Assembly (NCBI RefSeq): GCF_025698545.1
Contig: NC_068571.1
Span: forward strand, 53,415,733-53,479,732
Direction: 5' to 3'
DNA: 64,000 nt
Origin: Gossypium raimondii
Taxonomy: Eukaryota > Streptophyta > Magnoliopsida > Malvales > Malvaceae
A program made the position numbers and the translations under genes. The notes beneath the pieces are model-generated. The model saw nothing but the letters and a program-made list of their open reading frames with translations, was not told the origin of the DNA and searched no databases. Position 1 is the first letter of the stretch, and each line of letters begins with the position of its first letter. Of this stretch, positions 42,289-54,714 are shown in pieces.

Positions 42289-44589
42289 ATGTCTCAAGAA
42301 AAATTCTACGCCGATGAATTTCAATATTTGGTGAACGAGATGGGCCGAATATTGGAGGAATAACTAAGCCCATTAAAAAGACGGTTGGACCGAGTGGAGG
42401 AAATGATCCGAGGAAAACAGAACCTACCAAGTCGAGAAACGGAGCTGAGATCATCACGTCGATACACATCTAAAGACTACCCGCTAAGAGATTCTTATCG
42501 GGATTCCTATTCGTCAAGGAACTCAAGACGCGTCAGCCGAGCTTGCAACTTTTCGATATGACGAACGAGAAAGCACGAGTTATTCCTCGTATGCTTCAAA
42601 GAAGTCTTTCCCAAAGGATTGTTCCCGAAGAAATGGACGAGAAGCCTACGAAAATATTTTCTCTTCCTTTGAGCCAAATGATTATCTTTTTGATTCTTTC
42701 GTGTCGTTCGCACATTATAACGAAATCGAAAAAGAAAGTGAAGAAGAAAAAGAAAAAGAAAAAGAAATTGCAAAAGAAAAAAAATCGAAAAAGTGAGAAA
42801 AAATGAAAACGAAGAAAAGAAAATTGAAAAAGAAATTGAGATTGAGAAAAAAATTAAAAAAGAAAAAAATGTTGAAAAAGAAACGAGAGGAAATGAAGAT
42901 AGTGAGCGAGATCAAGAAAAGGAGAACGAAATTTTAACTAACCCCCGTGATGTTTGCTTTTGTTCTGTTCCTTCTTTTCAGGTTCCGAGAAATCCCTGTG
43001 ACGATTATCAACTTCAATATGTTCCTGACGAGCGACGTTTTTGCATGACTGAAAAAGGTAAGAATGAAGTTGAAATCGAACCACACGAACCCGAAGGTAA
43101 GATAGGTAAGGAACACCTAGCACTTGAATTTCCACTATCTTCCTTGAATGTGGGTAAACATAATGTCAAAAACTTCATCTTTGTAAAAGCTCCCTGCCAA
43201 AAAGTGGTTGATTTACCTTCATCGATTAGTGTTGTAATTTCAAATGGTAGTGAGACGAGTTTTTCCAAAATAAATCTTTGCGTTGACAAGTTTAAAGGTG
43301 AAGTCGTGTTTTATGGGCAAATGCAAAACTCGATTCTGCGTAACAACAAATTTTCATATAAACATCTCAATTTAATTAATTGTGGTGATTATGTGAACCC
43401 TTTACTATTTTGTTTGAACTCCTCGAGTTTTTGCAAATTTAGTTCGAAGGAAGTAAATAAATTTGAACATTTGTTTCTGTGGACACAAAAATCCTTTTGG
43501 GTTGACAAGTTTGGTTTAATGAACTCCTTGATACACTTTGGCATGAATAATCAAACTCAAGTTTTTAAGCCTGGAATCTGTTTTGGTGCATTTTGTGGGA
43601 AAATCAAGCATCATCGATTATGTGCGAACAATTTCTATTGTTTTGATAATTGGTTGTTGAATAAGGAAACGAGGTATGATAAATTTGATTTCCATTTAAA
43701 TTCATTCCTTAATCCATTTCTGTGGTTATACCTGAAGTTCGTATTTCATTTTGACAAGGTTAATTCAGCCACGAAGCTTCGACTAGACTACATTCCTGAG
43801 GAGAGAAGGTTTATATTAAATGGAAAAGGTAAAATCGATCCTTATTCTTCTGCTTATAAAGGTAAGATGCTTGAAACTTTTGAAACATTTTTGTACTCCT
43901 CGGATAGTGACAAAGATCGTGTTGATGATTTAGTTTTTGTAAAACACTTAGATCGAAACATGCTTGACAGTCCTATTTTGCTTATTGATGATCTATCTAT
44001 TTTGATGGTTGATAAAAAGATTATTGTTTTTGATAATTTTTATGATGCATATGTGAGTGAATCTATAGTCCGTCGATTAATGCATGGTATGATTGTGCAA
44101 ATCAGTGAACTGTGTGAATCCTTTCAAATACCTACTTGTGAAGATTATGTCTACCATTTGATTCATTATTCACGATCTGGTTATGACTTGTGGAAACAAT
44201 TTGAGATGTTTGAATGCCTTAAAACATGTCAATTTTTGTTTCGAATATTTGATGAGGCATTGGCGAGTAAATTAGCTTGTTTGCATGGTAATCTGAATCT
44301 GTCCATTCGCATGTGTTATACTTGTTTTGTTATGCTTATGATTGGACTACAAGTTTGTTTGCGTTGCTATTTACTAACTCATGGCTATTCTTTTCAGTGG
44401 GCTCAATTGCCATTCGCCCCGTTCGATCGAGGAAAGTCGAGTAAGAGGAGTTCTGATCAAGTGAACCAACAGCTCGACTTGAGGACAAGTCGCTTCGAAG
44501 AAGGGGGAATGATACAGCCACGCCCCGGAAATGTCCTTGGTTTAGCTCACTTGAGCTCAAGTCAGCTCATTCGAGCTCAAGTCAGCTGA
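42289..44589 (+). CDS. Unusual long ORF of element G, function unknown
   Basis: An ATG at 42289 (MSQEKFYADEFQYLVNEMG) begins a coding stretch interrupted by TAA at 42361 and by frame changes near 42530-42550 and 42790. From 42793 one frame stays open for 598 codons, starting at GTG, so that is probably the interior of a longer ancestral ORF. The early part has a coiled-coil-like, arginine-rich segment (SRRYTSKDYPLRDSYRDSY) and a long K/E-rich run (about 42715-42880). The rest is rich in F, N, C, K and Y with no motif I recognise. It seems to hold two diverged copies of a module of about 255 residues: YVPDERRF..EKGK (residues 76-90 of the 598) and YIPEERRF..GKGK (333-347), then FIFVK (128-132) and LVFVK (380-384). 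The frame ends DLRTSRFEEGG and runs into the 3' LTR. It could be a replaced gag or a captured host gene. Confidence 0.6.
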
Positions 44590-45977
44590 TTCGAGCTCAG
44601 TTCAGCTCATTGAGCTCGTTATTAGCTCTTTAGCTCAATTAATTTTAATTGCTGGAATAAGTTAAATATTTAAGTTAATTAGTTAATTTAGTTACAGCTC
44701 TTAATTACTTGTCAGCTTATTACATGTTTTAATTATGCAATGTTCGCCGAATTTAATTAGGTGGCTGGACTATAATTAATTTGTCTCAATTTAGTTAGTA
44801 TGATAATTAGTGTTTAATTTGTCTTGATGCCATTTAGTTCAGCCGAACATACATTTCAACCTAATTTAGTTCATGTTTTTCTTGTAGGATGGACGAATAC
44901 ATGAATGAGCATTAAAGTCCAAGTGCATGAATAGCATGGTGCAATGTATGGGAGTGTGTATGCACAAATGAGGTTCAATGGGAGGCATTTAAGGGAGCAC
45001 AAGTACTTGGGACGTTCATGCAAGAGGTTGCTGCTGAAAGTTCATGCATTTGCACATTTATGGATCGAATTTATGGAAGAACATACTATGGGACGTTTCA
45101 GGCCTGTCCATGTATTTTCCAAGATCACTATTTAAGTTTTCAAGGCACTTTAAAGTTCCATTCAGCCAAGGGAGATGTTGGAACAAATAAGGGGCTGCAC
45201 ATCCATGGAATTAAGCTTTCTTCAAGATTAAGGATGCATGAATGCATCTAGTGAAGCAACATGATGTTTCGATCAATCCATGAATCATCTCCAAGCATGA
45301 ACCAAATTTTTAATGCTTCATTTATGCCCATTCAGTCGAATTTAGCTACAACAAATTAATGATTTCTTTCTAGAATTTTCTAGCATATTCATGGCTGAAT
45401 TCTTAGCCATTAAGTTGCCCATTCAGCTAGCCATTCATCTTCCTATAAATAGTTGTTCAATTTCATTGTAAAAGAACTTTTTGTCAAATTTCTGAATGAA
45501 CTATTGTTCTTGTGAGGTTTCTCCCTCTCATATTTAGTGTAAGTCTCGATTTGGTTTATCTAGCGTGCTAATGGCGTCAACCGAACTCTTTCCGAACTTA
45601 TCACCAATCCTGGTGTGGTGTTCATCCATTTCAATATACCTTCGGTTCTTACTTTGCTAAGTAACGTGTTGAGGTCCATATTCCTATTTCCATCTTTTCA
45701 CCTTAAACCATATAAGATTTGGGGCGATACTCATTATAATATTGAAACTTTCTTGACGTTTAAGTTCTATTTTCCAACTCCATCAACTACCTTTTCTACC
45801 CTACCTTGTTTCTATTCTAAACCGAACCTACCAACACCAAACCACTCATCTAAACCTCTTTAAAAGCTTTCGCAACCCTTAACCTAAATCACCCAATTTT
45901 GACAATTTCAACTACTCCTCGTCGACGATCGGGCAACTACGTGAAATGACTCGATTAACCCGAGCCGGATCACATCA
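44510..45977 (+). repeat. 3' LTR of element G
   Basis: 1,468 bp, from TGATACAGCC to GATCACATCA. It differs from the 5' LTR by scattered substitutions and a few small indels (for example an extra GCTCAAGTCAGCTGATTCGA segment near 44574), so the insertion is fairly young. Confidence 0.93.
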
Positions 45978-46175
45978 TTTATGATCTTAATATATATATA
46001 CGTATATATATAGCACTTGAGTTTTAATTTATCACATATAAGTACCTTCCCTAACCTAGCTAGTTTTCGCTTAAACATTTTTCATGGAGTCATCGATCAT
46101 CAGGAAGTAGTGAATGATTTTCCAGTCAAGGAGAAGCAGCTGAAGCATATTCATTACTGTTTCCGAATGAGAATC

Positions 46176-46678
46176 TGTTGAGATTAGTTCCCACGCAAAG
46201 GTGGCCATGCAAGAAAAAAGGGGCAGCAGACAATCGAGCCATGGTGTGCAGTTGCTAGAGCTTGAAGTTACCGAACTACTTGCTGCATTTAGTTGTCTTT
46301 TAATTATTTTGTAATCTAATTCATGTTGAACTAAGTAGGTGAATGTTTTGGTGTAATTTTGATGTTGATTGATTGAAAAATCAGCAATGCAATATGTGCA
46401 AGCTAATCTTGTAAGTTTCAATGCATATAAGTGGTGTTAGGTAGATTGATTAGGTGATAACTTGTTTATTTTGTATTTTTTAACTCTTATATGTATTGGC
46501 ATCATGCCTCTTGTTAATGTTAATGAAAATTCAGTTTTTTTTCATTCAAATTCTCTCTTTTCTTTTCTGTTTCCACTTGCAAAATTTTCTTTGTTCTTCG
46601 GTTGTTTCTTCTGCAAGGCTCGACACTTGCTGTCCAAACAAGTGCAAACCAGCTTGCTGCTGCCCTTAAACAATAACA
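46176..46678 (+). repeat. 5' LTR of copia element F
   Basis: TGTTGAGATTAGTTCCCACG to CAATAACA, 503 bp. Confidence 0.93.
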
Positions 46679-46735
46679 ATTGGTATCTAGAGCCTTTATC
46701 TTAGTGGACTTGTTGTATCAAACCAAGAAACCAGA

Positions 46736-49700
46736 ATGGCTTCTTCAGGACTTTCACCAGCAACCCCACCAGTCTTCAATGGAGAAGGCTTCCACAGATG
46801 GCTGGTAAAGATAAACACTTACCTGCAGGCCTTTAATCTGTGGGAAGTTGTCAACACAGATGTTGAACCAGCACCACTGAGGGCCAATCCTACAGTAGCT
46901 CAAATCAGACAACATGCTGATGAGAGGACCAAAAGGCACAAAGCCATGTCCTGCATCTAGAACTGTGTGTCAGATGTCATCTTCACCAGAATTATGGCCT
47001 GTGAGACCCCAAAACAGGCCTGGGATAAGCTTAAGGAGGAGTTTCAAGGCAACAACAATTGTTAAATTTGAGGAGAGATTTTGATAATCTGAAGATGAGG
47101 AAAGAAGAAACAGTGAAGCAGTATGCAGATAGAATCATGGCAGTGGTTAACAGCATAAGGCTCCTTGGTGAGCACTTTGATGAGGCAAGAATCGTGGAGA
47201 AAGTCCACTCCACTTTGCCTGAGAGATATGAGGCAAAGATATCCTCCTTAGAGGATTCAAGAGATCTTGCTAGCATCTCTTTGACTGAGCTAATTAATAC
47301 TTTTTACGCTCAGGAACAAAGAAGAGATAGTAGGGCTGAAGACTACCAGGAAGGTGCATTTCAAGCGAGAGCCAGAGAAGCCTCGAGCACCAATGCTCAT
47401 AGAGGTAAAAAGCCTGGAAAAATAGGCCTAAGCCTGATACTGCAGGAAGCAGTGACCAGCCCTGCAGATATTGCAAGAGGCCAGGTCATCCAGAAGACAA
47501 ATGCTGGTTCAGACCAGATGCTATATGCCAGTATTGCAAAAAGAAGGGCCATGTTGAAAAGGTTTGTAAAAATAAAACCAAACCAAGGCAGAGCTAATTT
47601 CAACAACCAAAGGCTGAAGCTCGCGTGGCTGAAGACAGTAGTGACCAAGAGGAGCAGGTATTTGCTGTGTCCTGCTTAGCTGCTGAGAAGAAATGCTCGA
47701 AAGGCTGGCTATTGGACAGTGGCTGAACTAACCACATGTCACGAAATGCATCTTTGTTTAAAACCTTGGACAGAAGCTGTGAAACCAAGGTCAAGGTTGG
47801 AAATGATCAGTTTATAAAGGCTGAAGGAAAAGGAGATGTGTTGATATGCACTCCTACAGGCAACAAAGTCATCTCGAAAGTGCTATTGGTGCCTGAGATT
47901 GACAGAAACCTTCTCAGCATGGCTCAATTGTTCGAGAAAGGCTATTCAGTTGTGTTCAAGGACAAACAGTGCCAGATTGCTGATCCAAGTGTATCAAGCC
48001 TTATGACAGTCACAATGACTGACAAGTGATTTGAGGTTCATTAGCCAAATGACTCAAAGTCAGCATACACAGCCTCTACAGATGATTCCAAGCTCTGGCA
48101 TCAAAGGCTTGGACATGCCAACTTCAGGTTGATGGCTCGAATGGCCAGAGAGGGCTTGGCTGAGAACTTTACCAACTCAGTGGAGCATGATGATGTGTGT
48201 GAAGTTTGCTTGATTGGAAAACAGGCAAGATTGCCATTTCCTACAAACTCAGCATGGAGAGCCACTGAAAGAGTGCAGTTGGTGCACTCTGATGTATGTG
48301 GACCTATGAGGACTGAATCACTTAACAAAAACAGGTATTTCATCCTCTTCATTGATGATTTTACAAGGTTTTGCTGGATTTTCTTCTTGAAACATAAGTC
48401 TGAGGTAGCTCAAGTGTTTGTGAAGTTTAAAATTGCTGTTGAGACAGAAATAGGCTGCAAGCTGAAATCGATAAGGTCAGACAATGGGACTGAGTACACT
48501 TTAGCTCAGTTCCAAACCATTTGTAGTGATGCTGGCATCAAACACCAACTAACAAATGTGTACACACCTTAGCAGAATGGGGGATTCGAAAGGAAGAACA
48601 AAAGCCTGCTGGATATGGCCAGGTGCCTGCTGTTTGAGAAGAAACTACCCAAAACCATGTGGGCTGAGGTAGTAAACACTGTTGTTTACCTTCAGAATAG
48701 ACTTCCAACTAAGGCCCTTGCTCACAAGACACCTTTCGAGGCTTGGTTTGAGTTCAAGCCTTGCTTGGCACATTTAAAAGTATTTGGTTGTCTGTGTTAT
48801 GCACAAATACTAACAGTAAAGAGGGACAAGCTTGCAAAAAGGGCTCAACCAGGTATTCTAGTGGGCTATAGCTCAGTCAAGAAGGGCTACAGGGTTCTGG
48901 ATCCCTTGACAAGCAAAGTCCAAGTAAGCAGAGATGTTATCTTTGATGAAAAGGCTTGCTGGAATTGGGAGAAGAATGAACCAGAAGCTATTTCAGAAGA
49001 CCTGGTGCCTAATCAAGCTGAACTCGAGCAGCTTAGTCCTGAAATGGACATTGATGATATGCCTGTGAGAGGCACAAGGTCCCTAGATGAAATCTATGAA
49101 ATAGCACAAGTTGCTATAGCAGAACCTATCAGTTTTGAAGAGGCTGAGGCAGATGAAGGCTGGAAACAGGCTATGGTTGATGAAATCAACATGATTTAGA
49201 AAAATCAGACATGGGAATTAGTTGATAAGCCTGCTGGAAAGAAGACCATTGGAGTAAAGTGGGTCTATCGAACAAAACAAAATGCTAATGGCAGCCTAAA
49301 CAAGCTGAAAGCCAGGCTTGTTGTCAAAGGCTTCAGCCAGAGGTATGGCCTAGACTACCTAAAGACTTTTGCACCAGTAGCCAGGCTTGACACAGTCAGA
49401 ATAATAGTTACCTTGGCTGCTCAAAATCAGTGGACCATTCATCAGCTCGATGTGAAGTCTGCATTTCTCAATGGTTACCTAGAAGAAGAGATCTACATCG
49501 AGCAGCCTCAAGGGTTTGTAGTCACTGGCAAAGAACATATGATGTACAAGTTGAAAAAGGCCCTGTATGGCCTGAAGCAGGCCCCTCAAGCTTGGTATAC
49601 TCGAATTGACTCCTATCTGATCAGTTTGGAATTCAAGAGAAGTGCCAGTGAACCAACACTGTATGTGAAAAAAAATCAAGCTGAAACTCAGCTTATCTTG

Positions 49701-50669
49701 TCACTTTATGTTGATGATATGTTAGTAACTGGAGGAGACAAGAATATGCTGCATGACTTCAAGAGGAAAATGATGAAAATGTTTGAGATGTCTGATCTAG
49801 GCAGAATGAACTACTTTCTAGGAATGGAAGTGAAACAAACTGCAAATTGAATTTTTCTTAGCCAGAGTTCCTTTGCTATGAAGGTCTTAAACAAGTTCTC
49901 TATGAAGAACTGTAAGCCAACAAGCACACCAATGGCTGTTGGTATGAAGCTATCGAGGCAGGGCAGTGGTGAACCAGTTTGTGAGACAATGTACAAGAGT
50001 TTCATTGGTAGTCTGCTGTATTTGACTGCAACAAGGCCTGACATTATGTTTGCTGTTAGTATGCTATCTAGATTCATGAATTGCTACAATAATCAGCACT
50101 TTCAAGCAGCTAAAAGAGTGCTGAGGTACATCAAAGGCACCATTGATCATGGTGTGTTGTTCAAAAAGGCTGAAAACATGAAGCTGACAGGCTATGTTGA
50201 TAGTGACTGGGCTGGATCATGTGATGATATGAGGAGTACATCTGGATATGCATTTAGCCTTGGCTTAGGCATGTTTTGCTGGAGCTCTAAGAAGCAGAGT
50301 CTAGTAGCACAATCAACAGTAGAAGCTGAATACGTTACTGTTGCATCTGCTGTGAATCAAGCCATATGGCGTAGAAAAATCTTGGCTGATTTAAACCAAA
50401 ATCAAGAATGAGCAACAGAGATCTACTGTGACAACAAATTTTCTATTACAATTGCAAAGAATCCCATCTTCCATGACAGAACAAAGCATTTTAATATCAA
50501 GTTGCATGTTGTAAGAGAAATGGAGCAAGCTCATGAAATCGAGCTGGTTCATTGTAATTCAGAATAGTAAATTACTGATATCTTTACAAAGGCACTTAAT
50601 GTGTCTAAATTTGCTAAATTAATAAGGGAATTAGGTGTCATTAGCATGGAAACTAAGGAGGAGTGTTGA
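46736..50669 (+). pseudogene. Gag-pol of copia element F, lightly damaged
   Basis: Gag starts at 46736 (MASSGLSPATPPVFNGEGFH) and includes RRDFDNLKMRKEETVKQY. Two zinc knuckles (CRYCKRPGHPEDKC and CQYCKKKGHVEKVC, about 47464-47575) are read only after a frameshift near 47410. The protease has DSG-stop-TNHM at about 47715. Integrase: LWHQRLGHANF, CEVCLIGKQARLPF, LVHSDVCGPM, SIRSDNGTEY. RT: KWVYRTKQNANGSL, QLDVKSAFLNGYLEE, LYVDDMLVTGGD. RNase H: GYVDSDWAGSCDDMRSTSG. Stops lie near 46958, 47070, 47722, 48027, 48570, 49197, 49848, 50409 and 50565. The protein order is protease-integrase-RT-RNase H, as in copia elements. It cannot make a complete polyprotein. Confidence 0.94.
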
Positions 50670-51135
50670 GATTAGTTCCCATGCAAAGGTGGCCATGCAA
50701 GAAAAAAGGGGCAGCAGGCAATCGAGCCATGGTGTGCAGCAGCTAGAGCTTGAAGTTGCCGAACTACTTGCTGCATTTAGTTGTCTTTTAATTATTTTGT
50801 AATCTAGTTCATGTTGAACTAAGTAGGTGAATGTTTTGGTGTAATTTTGATGTTGATTGATTGAAAAATCAACAATGCAATATGTGCAAGCTAATCTTGT
50901 AAGTTTCAATGCATATAAGTGGTGTTAGGTAGATTGATTAGGTGATAACTTGTTTATTTTGTATTTGTTAACTCTTATATGTATTGGCATCATGCCTCTT
51001 GTTAATGTTAATGAAAATTCAGTTCTTTTTCATTCAAATTCTCTCTTTTCTTTTTTGTTTCCACTTTCAAAATTTTCTTTCTTCTTCGATTGTTTGAAGT
51101 GCAAACCAGCTTGCTGCTGTCCTTAAACACCAACA
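50664..51135 (+). repeat. 3' LTR of copia element F
   Basis: TGTTGAGATTAGTTCCCATG to CACCAACA, 472 bp. It lacks the TCTGCAAGGCTCGACACTTG-containing segment of the 5' copy. Confidence 0.93.
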
Positions 51136-52379
51136 GAATCTCACTCCAAAGAGATCCACCCTTGATCCACAATCATCCATATGTGGTATCAGTTTACTAT
51201 CTTACGTAACATTAACAGTAGTTCAAAGTTAGTCCATGCATCCTTCGTTCGTGAATGCATAACGTATATATTTTCAACATTAATTTTTCTCAGTAATGCT
51301 TCCTAATCAAGCATCAATCATCGATCAGCTTTCCTTAATTTAGTGTATTACTTTGAAAAATTAGGAAATGTTTCTCGTTGTGTGCAGGTAATAACCCCAA
51401 AGCCAAAAGTAGGGAGAATGAAGTTAGAGGAGCTACGAGTGCCTCCTCTCCTGACCACCAATCAGATAATGAAGAAACTGACGTAGCTCAGTCTGAACAG
51501 AGCTTAGACCCCTCTCATTTGAAACGCCTCCGCAGGTATACCTATAGCTATATCCTATAGATAGATTAACCAATGCCTAGCTAATTAATTCATATATGTA
51601 ATTAACTTACTCATCGGACTCCTGCAGGATGCTTTCGAATAGGGAGTCTGCCAGGCGGTCAAGAAAAAGAAAGCAAGAGCATCTCACAGATCTTGAATTT
51701 CTGGTTCTTCTGATTAACTAAAACGATGCCTAAATAATCTTTTTTTTCTTTTTTAATTCTTAAGTTCCTTGCTTGATTTCCATAGTCTTTATTGAAATTA
51801 ATTATTATTTATAATCAAGAAAAGTTGAGGTTTAATTGTTTGCTTTCTGGTTTGTTAATCAAGGCTGAACAATTGAGGGGAGAAAATGATTCCCTCTACA
51901 GGCAGCTTACAAATGCTCATCAACAATTTCGTGACGCTGACACTAGTAACCGAGTGCTTAAGTCAGATGTGGAAGCCCTGAGAGTCAAGGTACCGTAGGT
52001 GTTCGTATTTGCTTGCTTTCTGCCAGTGAACCAAGTCATAGAATGTATATTATGTAATATAATATAATTATCGGTAATTTCATCAATATATATGTAATTA
52101 TAGGTAAAGTTAGCAGAGGATGTGCTTGCTCGAGGCTCCCTCCCATGTGGTTTGAATCAACTTGTGCAAACTCAGTTAACTTCACCGCAAAAAATTGCTT
52201 CTCATAATCATAGTCTTGGGCGGGTGGCAAATGTCTCACCCACCATTACCATCCATGGAGATGTTTCCTCTAATTCTGGATTGACTATTTCTGGGGATAT
52301 CAGCAATGTCAATGCCAATCTCAATAATGGAACTGGTGCTGATGCTGCTGTGAGTTGTGTTTCTGAAATTTGGCGTTAA

Positions 52380-54710
52380 GGACTGCTTTGTTTGATTAGA
52401 TCTAGCTAATGTTATACATATACATATTATATTCTTATCCCTTTATGGCTAGAAGGAATATTTTTCCTCTGTTTTTGACTTCAATGTGGGTATTAATATT
52501 GCCATTTTTAGGTAGACATGAATATATACCAAATTGCTTGAATAGTTCACATATTTCTTGGAATGTGGATGTAAATGAAAATCAAATTTATTGACTAGAT
52601 TGAAGAAACATAGATTAAGTTAAGAAATATTGATCAGTCAATAGTTGGATATGAAGTTATGTAGTCAAACAGAAAACAGAAACCCATACAGTTTTTCTCG
52701 TGATAATGAAGGGATTGTGCCAACGTAGCAACAGATGGAGTAGAACCATTATAAGTCAGGGTTCGAACTCTATTTAACTCTTTTGTGTGTTGGCACACAC
52801 TATGACACAAGTATATGAATAAAGTAGTAAAAAACCAAACCAGCAACAACACAAAGATTATTTATGCCATTCGAAACTTGTCTTACATCTATAAAGCCTT
52901 ATCTAAAGAAGAATTCACTATTAAATTTACCTTATAAATAATTATTTAATTCCAAACTACCTAAATCCACGTATAATTGTAATCTCATCCTTATATATTT
53001 TCAATAAACTTTCTTTAATGAGTTTTCATACTAAAACTCTTTTAACACTCAATTGATATTTGATATTATAAAGGAAAAACCTAAAACAATGTTCCCAATG
53101 AAGATAAAAACTCTCAATTTCCTATCACACAAAGGTGATTTACAAATACACTCAACGATAGTTTATCACTATAAACATATGTGATCATTAAATTCCACCT
53201 TTTCCACTAACATAACTCTTTTATAAATAGATTGAAAATCAATCAAGTATAATTAATTAGAGTTAGCCATAAAGAGAATAGGGTAAAAATGTTATCTAAT
53301 ATATTTGAAATAGAAGTCTTCAAGGTTTGTTGCTGTAGCTCGTAATATAACTTGTGTAAAGTGGGAAGAGTTACCACCCAATACACTTAAAATTATTTCA
53401 AGCTTATATTGGGCTAAAACTCTTCAAAAATTTTAATTTTTTTTGTTTTTATAAGGGTAAGTTTACTTTTAAATACAAATAAATATATTATATTTTTTAT
53501 GATTATAGAACTTATTTAAATAAAAAATCTTTATAAAATAAAAATATTACCAATCAATTATATTGATACATAAGATATAGCTTGTGTGTGGTTCCTTGTA
53601 TTAAAACAAAGGAAACAACAAGTTGAACAACACATTGCTTGTACCAACAAACGTGTTAGCAAGTACAATATGAACAAGGTGACTCATCAATCAAGGCAAT
53701 GCAAATCAAGGTAGCACTTTACCCTTATCCTAATACTAGCAATAGTGGTGTAAAAAGTGTTAGAATATCGACTAAGCTAATTAATTATTTCAACAGTGTG
53801 TTATGACAATTGTGTTACTTATTTAGTGCTGGTAATTTTTGAATCGTTAAAATCTTGAATTCTACATTAAATATTTGGTAGCAAATAAATAATTATTTTA
53901 AATTCAATTTATCTATTAAAGAGTTTCTTTGATAATGTGAAATATGAGTACTTGGTGCCATTAATGAGTGGAGGCCTCATGGTGGAATGACCTTCTCCTA
54001 ATATTGATGAATCTTGCTCCAAGGCCATGAGACAAAGTTCTTGATTTTTGCCTTCCATCTTGATCTGCTTGAGGACCGTTTCTCTTGGTAGTGATACCAT
54101 TTTTAGAGTTCTAACTCTTATACCGATTGTAAAGCTCGATATACACCAAGAGAGTGGATGGATTTGTTTTTTAAAAGTTTGAAAGAAAGGTAACAATAAA
54201 AAATCAACACAAAGATTTATATGGTTTGGTCCCAAAGCTCCACTACCTTAACTTACCACAACTAAGGATTTCCAAAATTTACTAATTTGAAACCTCTTTA
54301 GGATAAGGTTTAAACTTTACAAATACTATCTTTTTAATAGGCAAAATAGAATCACATCCCCTTAAGGTTTTCTATCAAAAACCTCAAGTAATCACTCATA
54401 AAGATGAGAAATAAATGTCAAACAAAGAATATCTCTCAAAAAGCTAATATTATAACAATTAAGTCCTCTCAAAAGATTTCAAATAACTTGAAAGATTACC
54501 CTTTTCTAAACCCTAAACCCTAAAATTCAATCGAGTTCCCAATTCTTCATGCAACTTTTCCCAAAACCTAGAAGTAAATCTTGGGTCCTAATAAAAAATA
54601 ATAGACATTGGTACCCCATGTAATCTCACTATCTCACTTATATATACAATTCTACATATTTTTCCATAGGAAAGTTTGTTCATACTAATAAGAAATGGGC
54701 AGATTTTGTC
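52380..54710. other. Intergenic AT-rich DNA with a diverged repeat pair
   Basis: No gene. Segments at 52845-52990 (ACACAAAGATTATTTATGCC) and 54205-54340 (ACACAAAGATTTATATGGTT) are similar and may be pieces of the same LTR-like repeat. No boundaries or TSDs were found. Confidence 0.4.
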
Positions 54711-54714
54711 AATC

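Larger units (their letters stand above)
40223..45977 (+). mobile_element. Element G: LTR retrotransposon without pol (LARD-like), in bZIP intron 1
   Basis: LTRs at 40223-41669 and 44510-45977 are highly similar and both begin TGATACRGCCACGCCCCGG. A perfect 5-bp TSD TTTAT flanks the element (40218-40222 and 45978-45982). A primer-binding site follows the 5' LTR and a purine tract (CGAAGAAGGGGGAA) precedes the 3' LTR. The 2.84-kb interior has no protease, RT, RNase H or integrase, so it needs a helper. It does carry a long ORF. The last residues before the 3' LTR (DLRTSRFEEGG) resemble the end of Ty3/gypsy polyproteins, which suggests gypsy ancestry. Confidence 0.93.
46176..51135 (+). mobile_element. 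Copia element F, inserted in exon 2 of the bZIP gene
   Basis: LTRs at 46176-46678 and 50664-51135 are nearly identical apart from a deletion of about 30 bp in the 3' copy. The TSD is a perfect GAATC (46171-46175 and 51136-51140). The primer-binding site TGGTATCTAGAGCC (46681) and purine tract AACTAAGGAGGAG (50651-50663) are in place. The coding region is almost full length, with only a few stops and one frameshift. This is the youngest-looking element in the window. Confidence 0.96.
39701..52379 (+). pseudogene. bZIP9: Group C bZIP transcription factor (bZIP9-like), broken by a copia insertion in exon 2
   Basis: Nuclear dimerising DNA-binding factor of the Opaque2-like group C, which pairs with S1 bZIPs in sugar and amino-acid signalling. 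Exons: 39701-39880 (MKRSASELALEFMRK...), 46104-46175 joined across copia F to 51141-51185, 51388-51535, 51628-51703, 51864-51989 and 52104-52379. Exon 4 carries the basic region NRESARRSRKRK (N-x7-R), exon 5 the zipper ([27 protein letters not shown]), and exon 6 the tail VKLAEDVLARGSL...VSCVSEIW, all matching Arabidopsis bZIP9 closely. About 307 residues are expected. Two lesions lie in exon 2: the 4.96-kb copia F with TSD GAATC, and an apparent one-base loss near 46121. The exon has 117 nt but the splice phases need 118. Intron 1 holds element G. Exons 3-6 are open, so the loss looks recent. Confidence 0.92.

Noticed and set aside
42715-42915. Phenylalanine/serine-rich minus-strand frame
   Set aside because: Antisense shadow of the lysine/glutamate-rich part of the element G ORF.
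46071-46421. 116-codon minus-strand frame over bZIP exon 2 and the copia F LTR (and its twin at 50631-50909)
   Set aside because: Antisense of LTR sequence. The same frame appears in both LTR copies and crosses the insertion junction.
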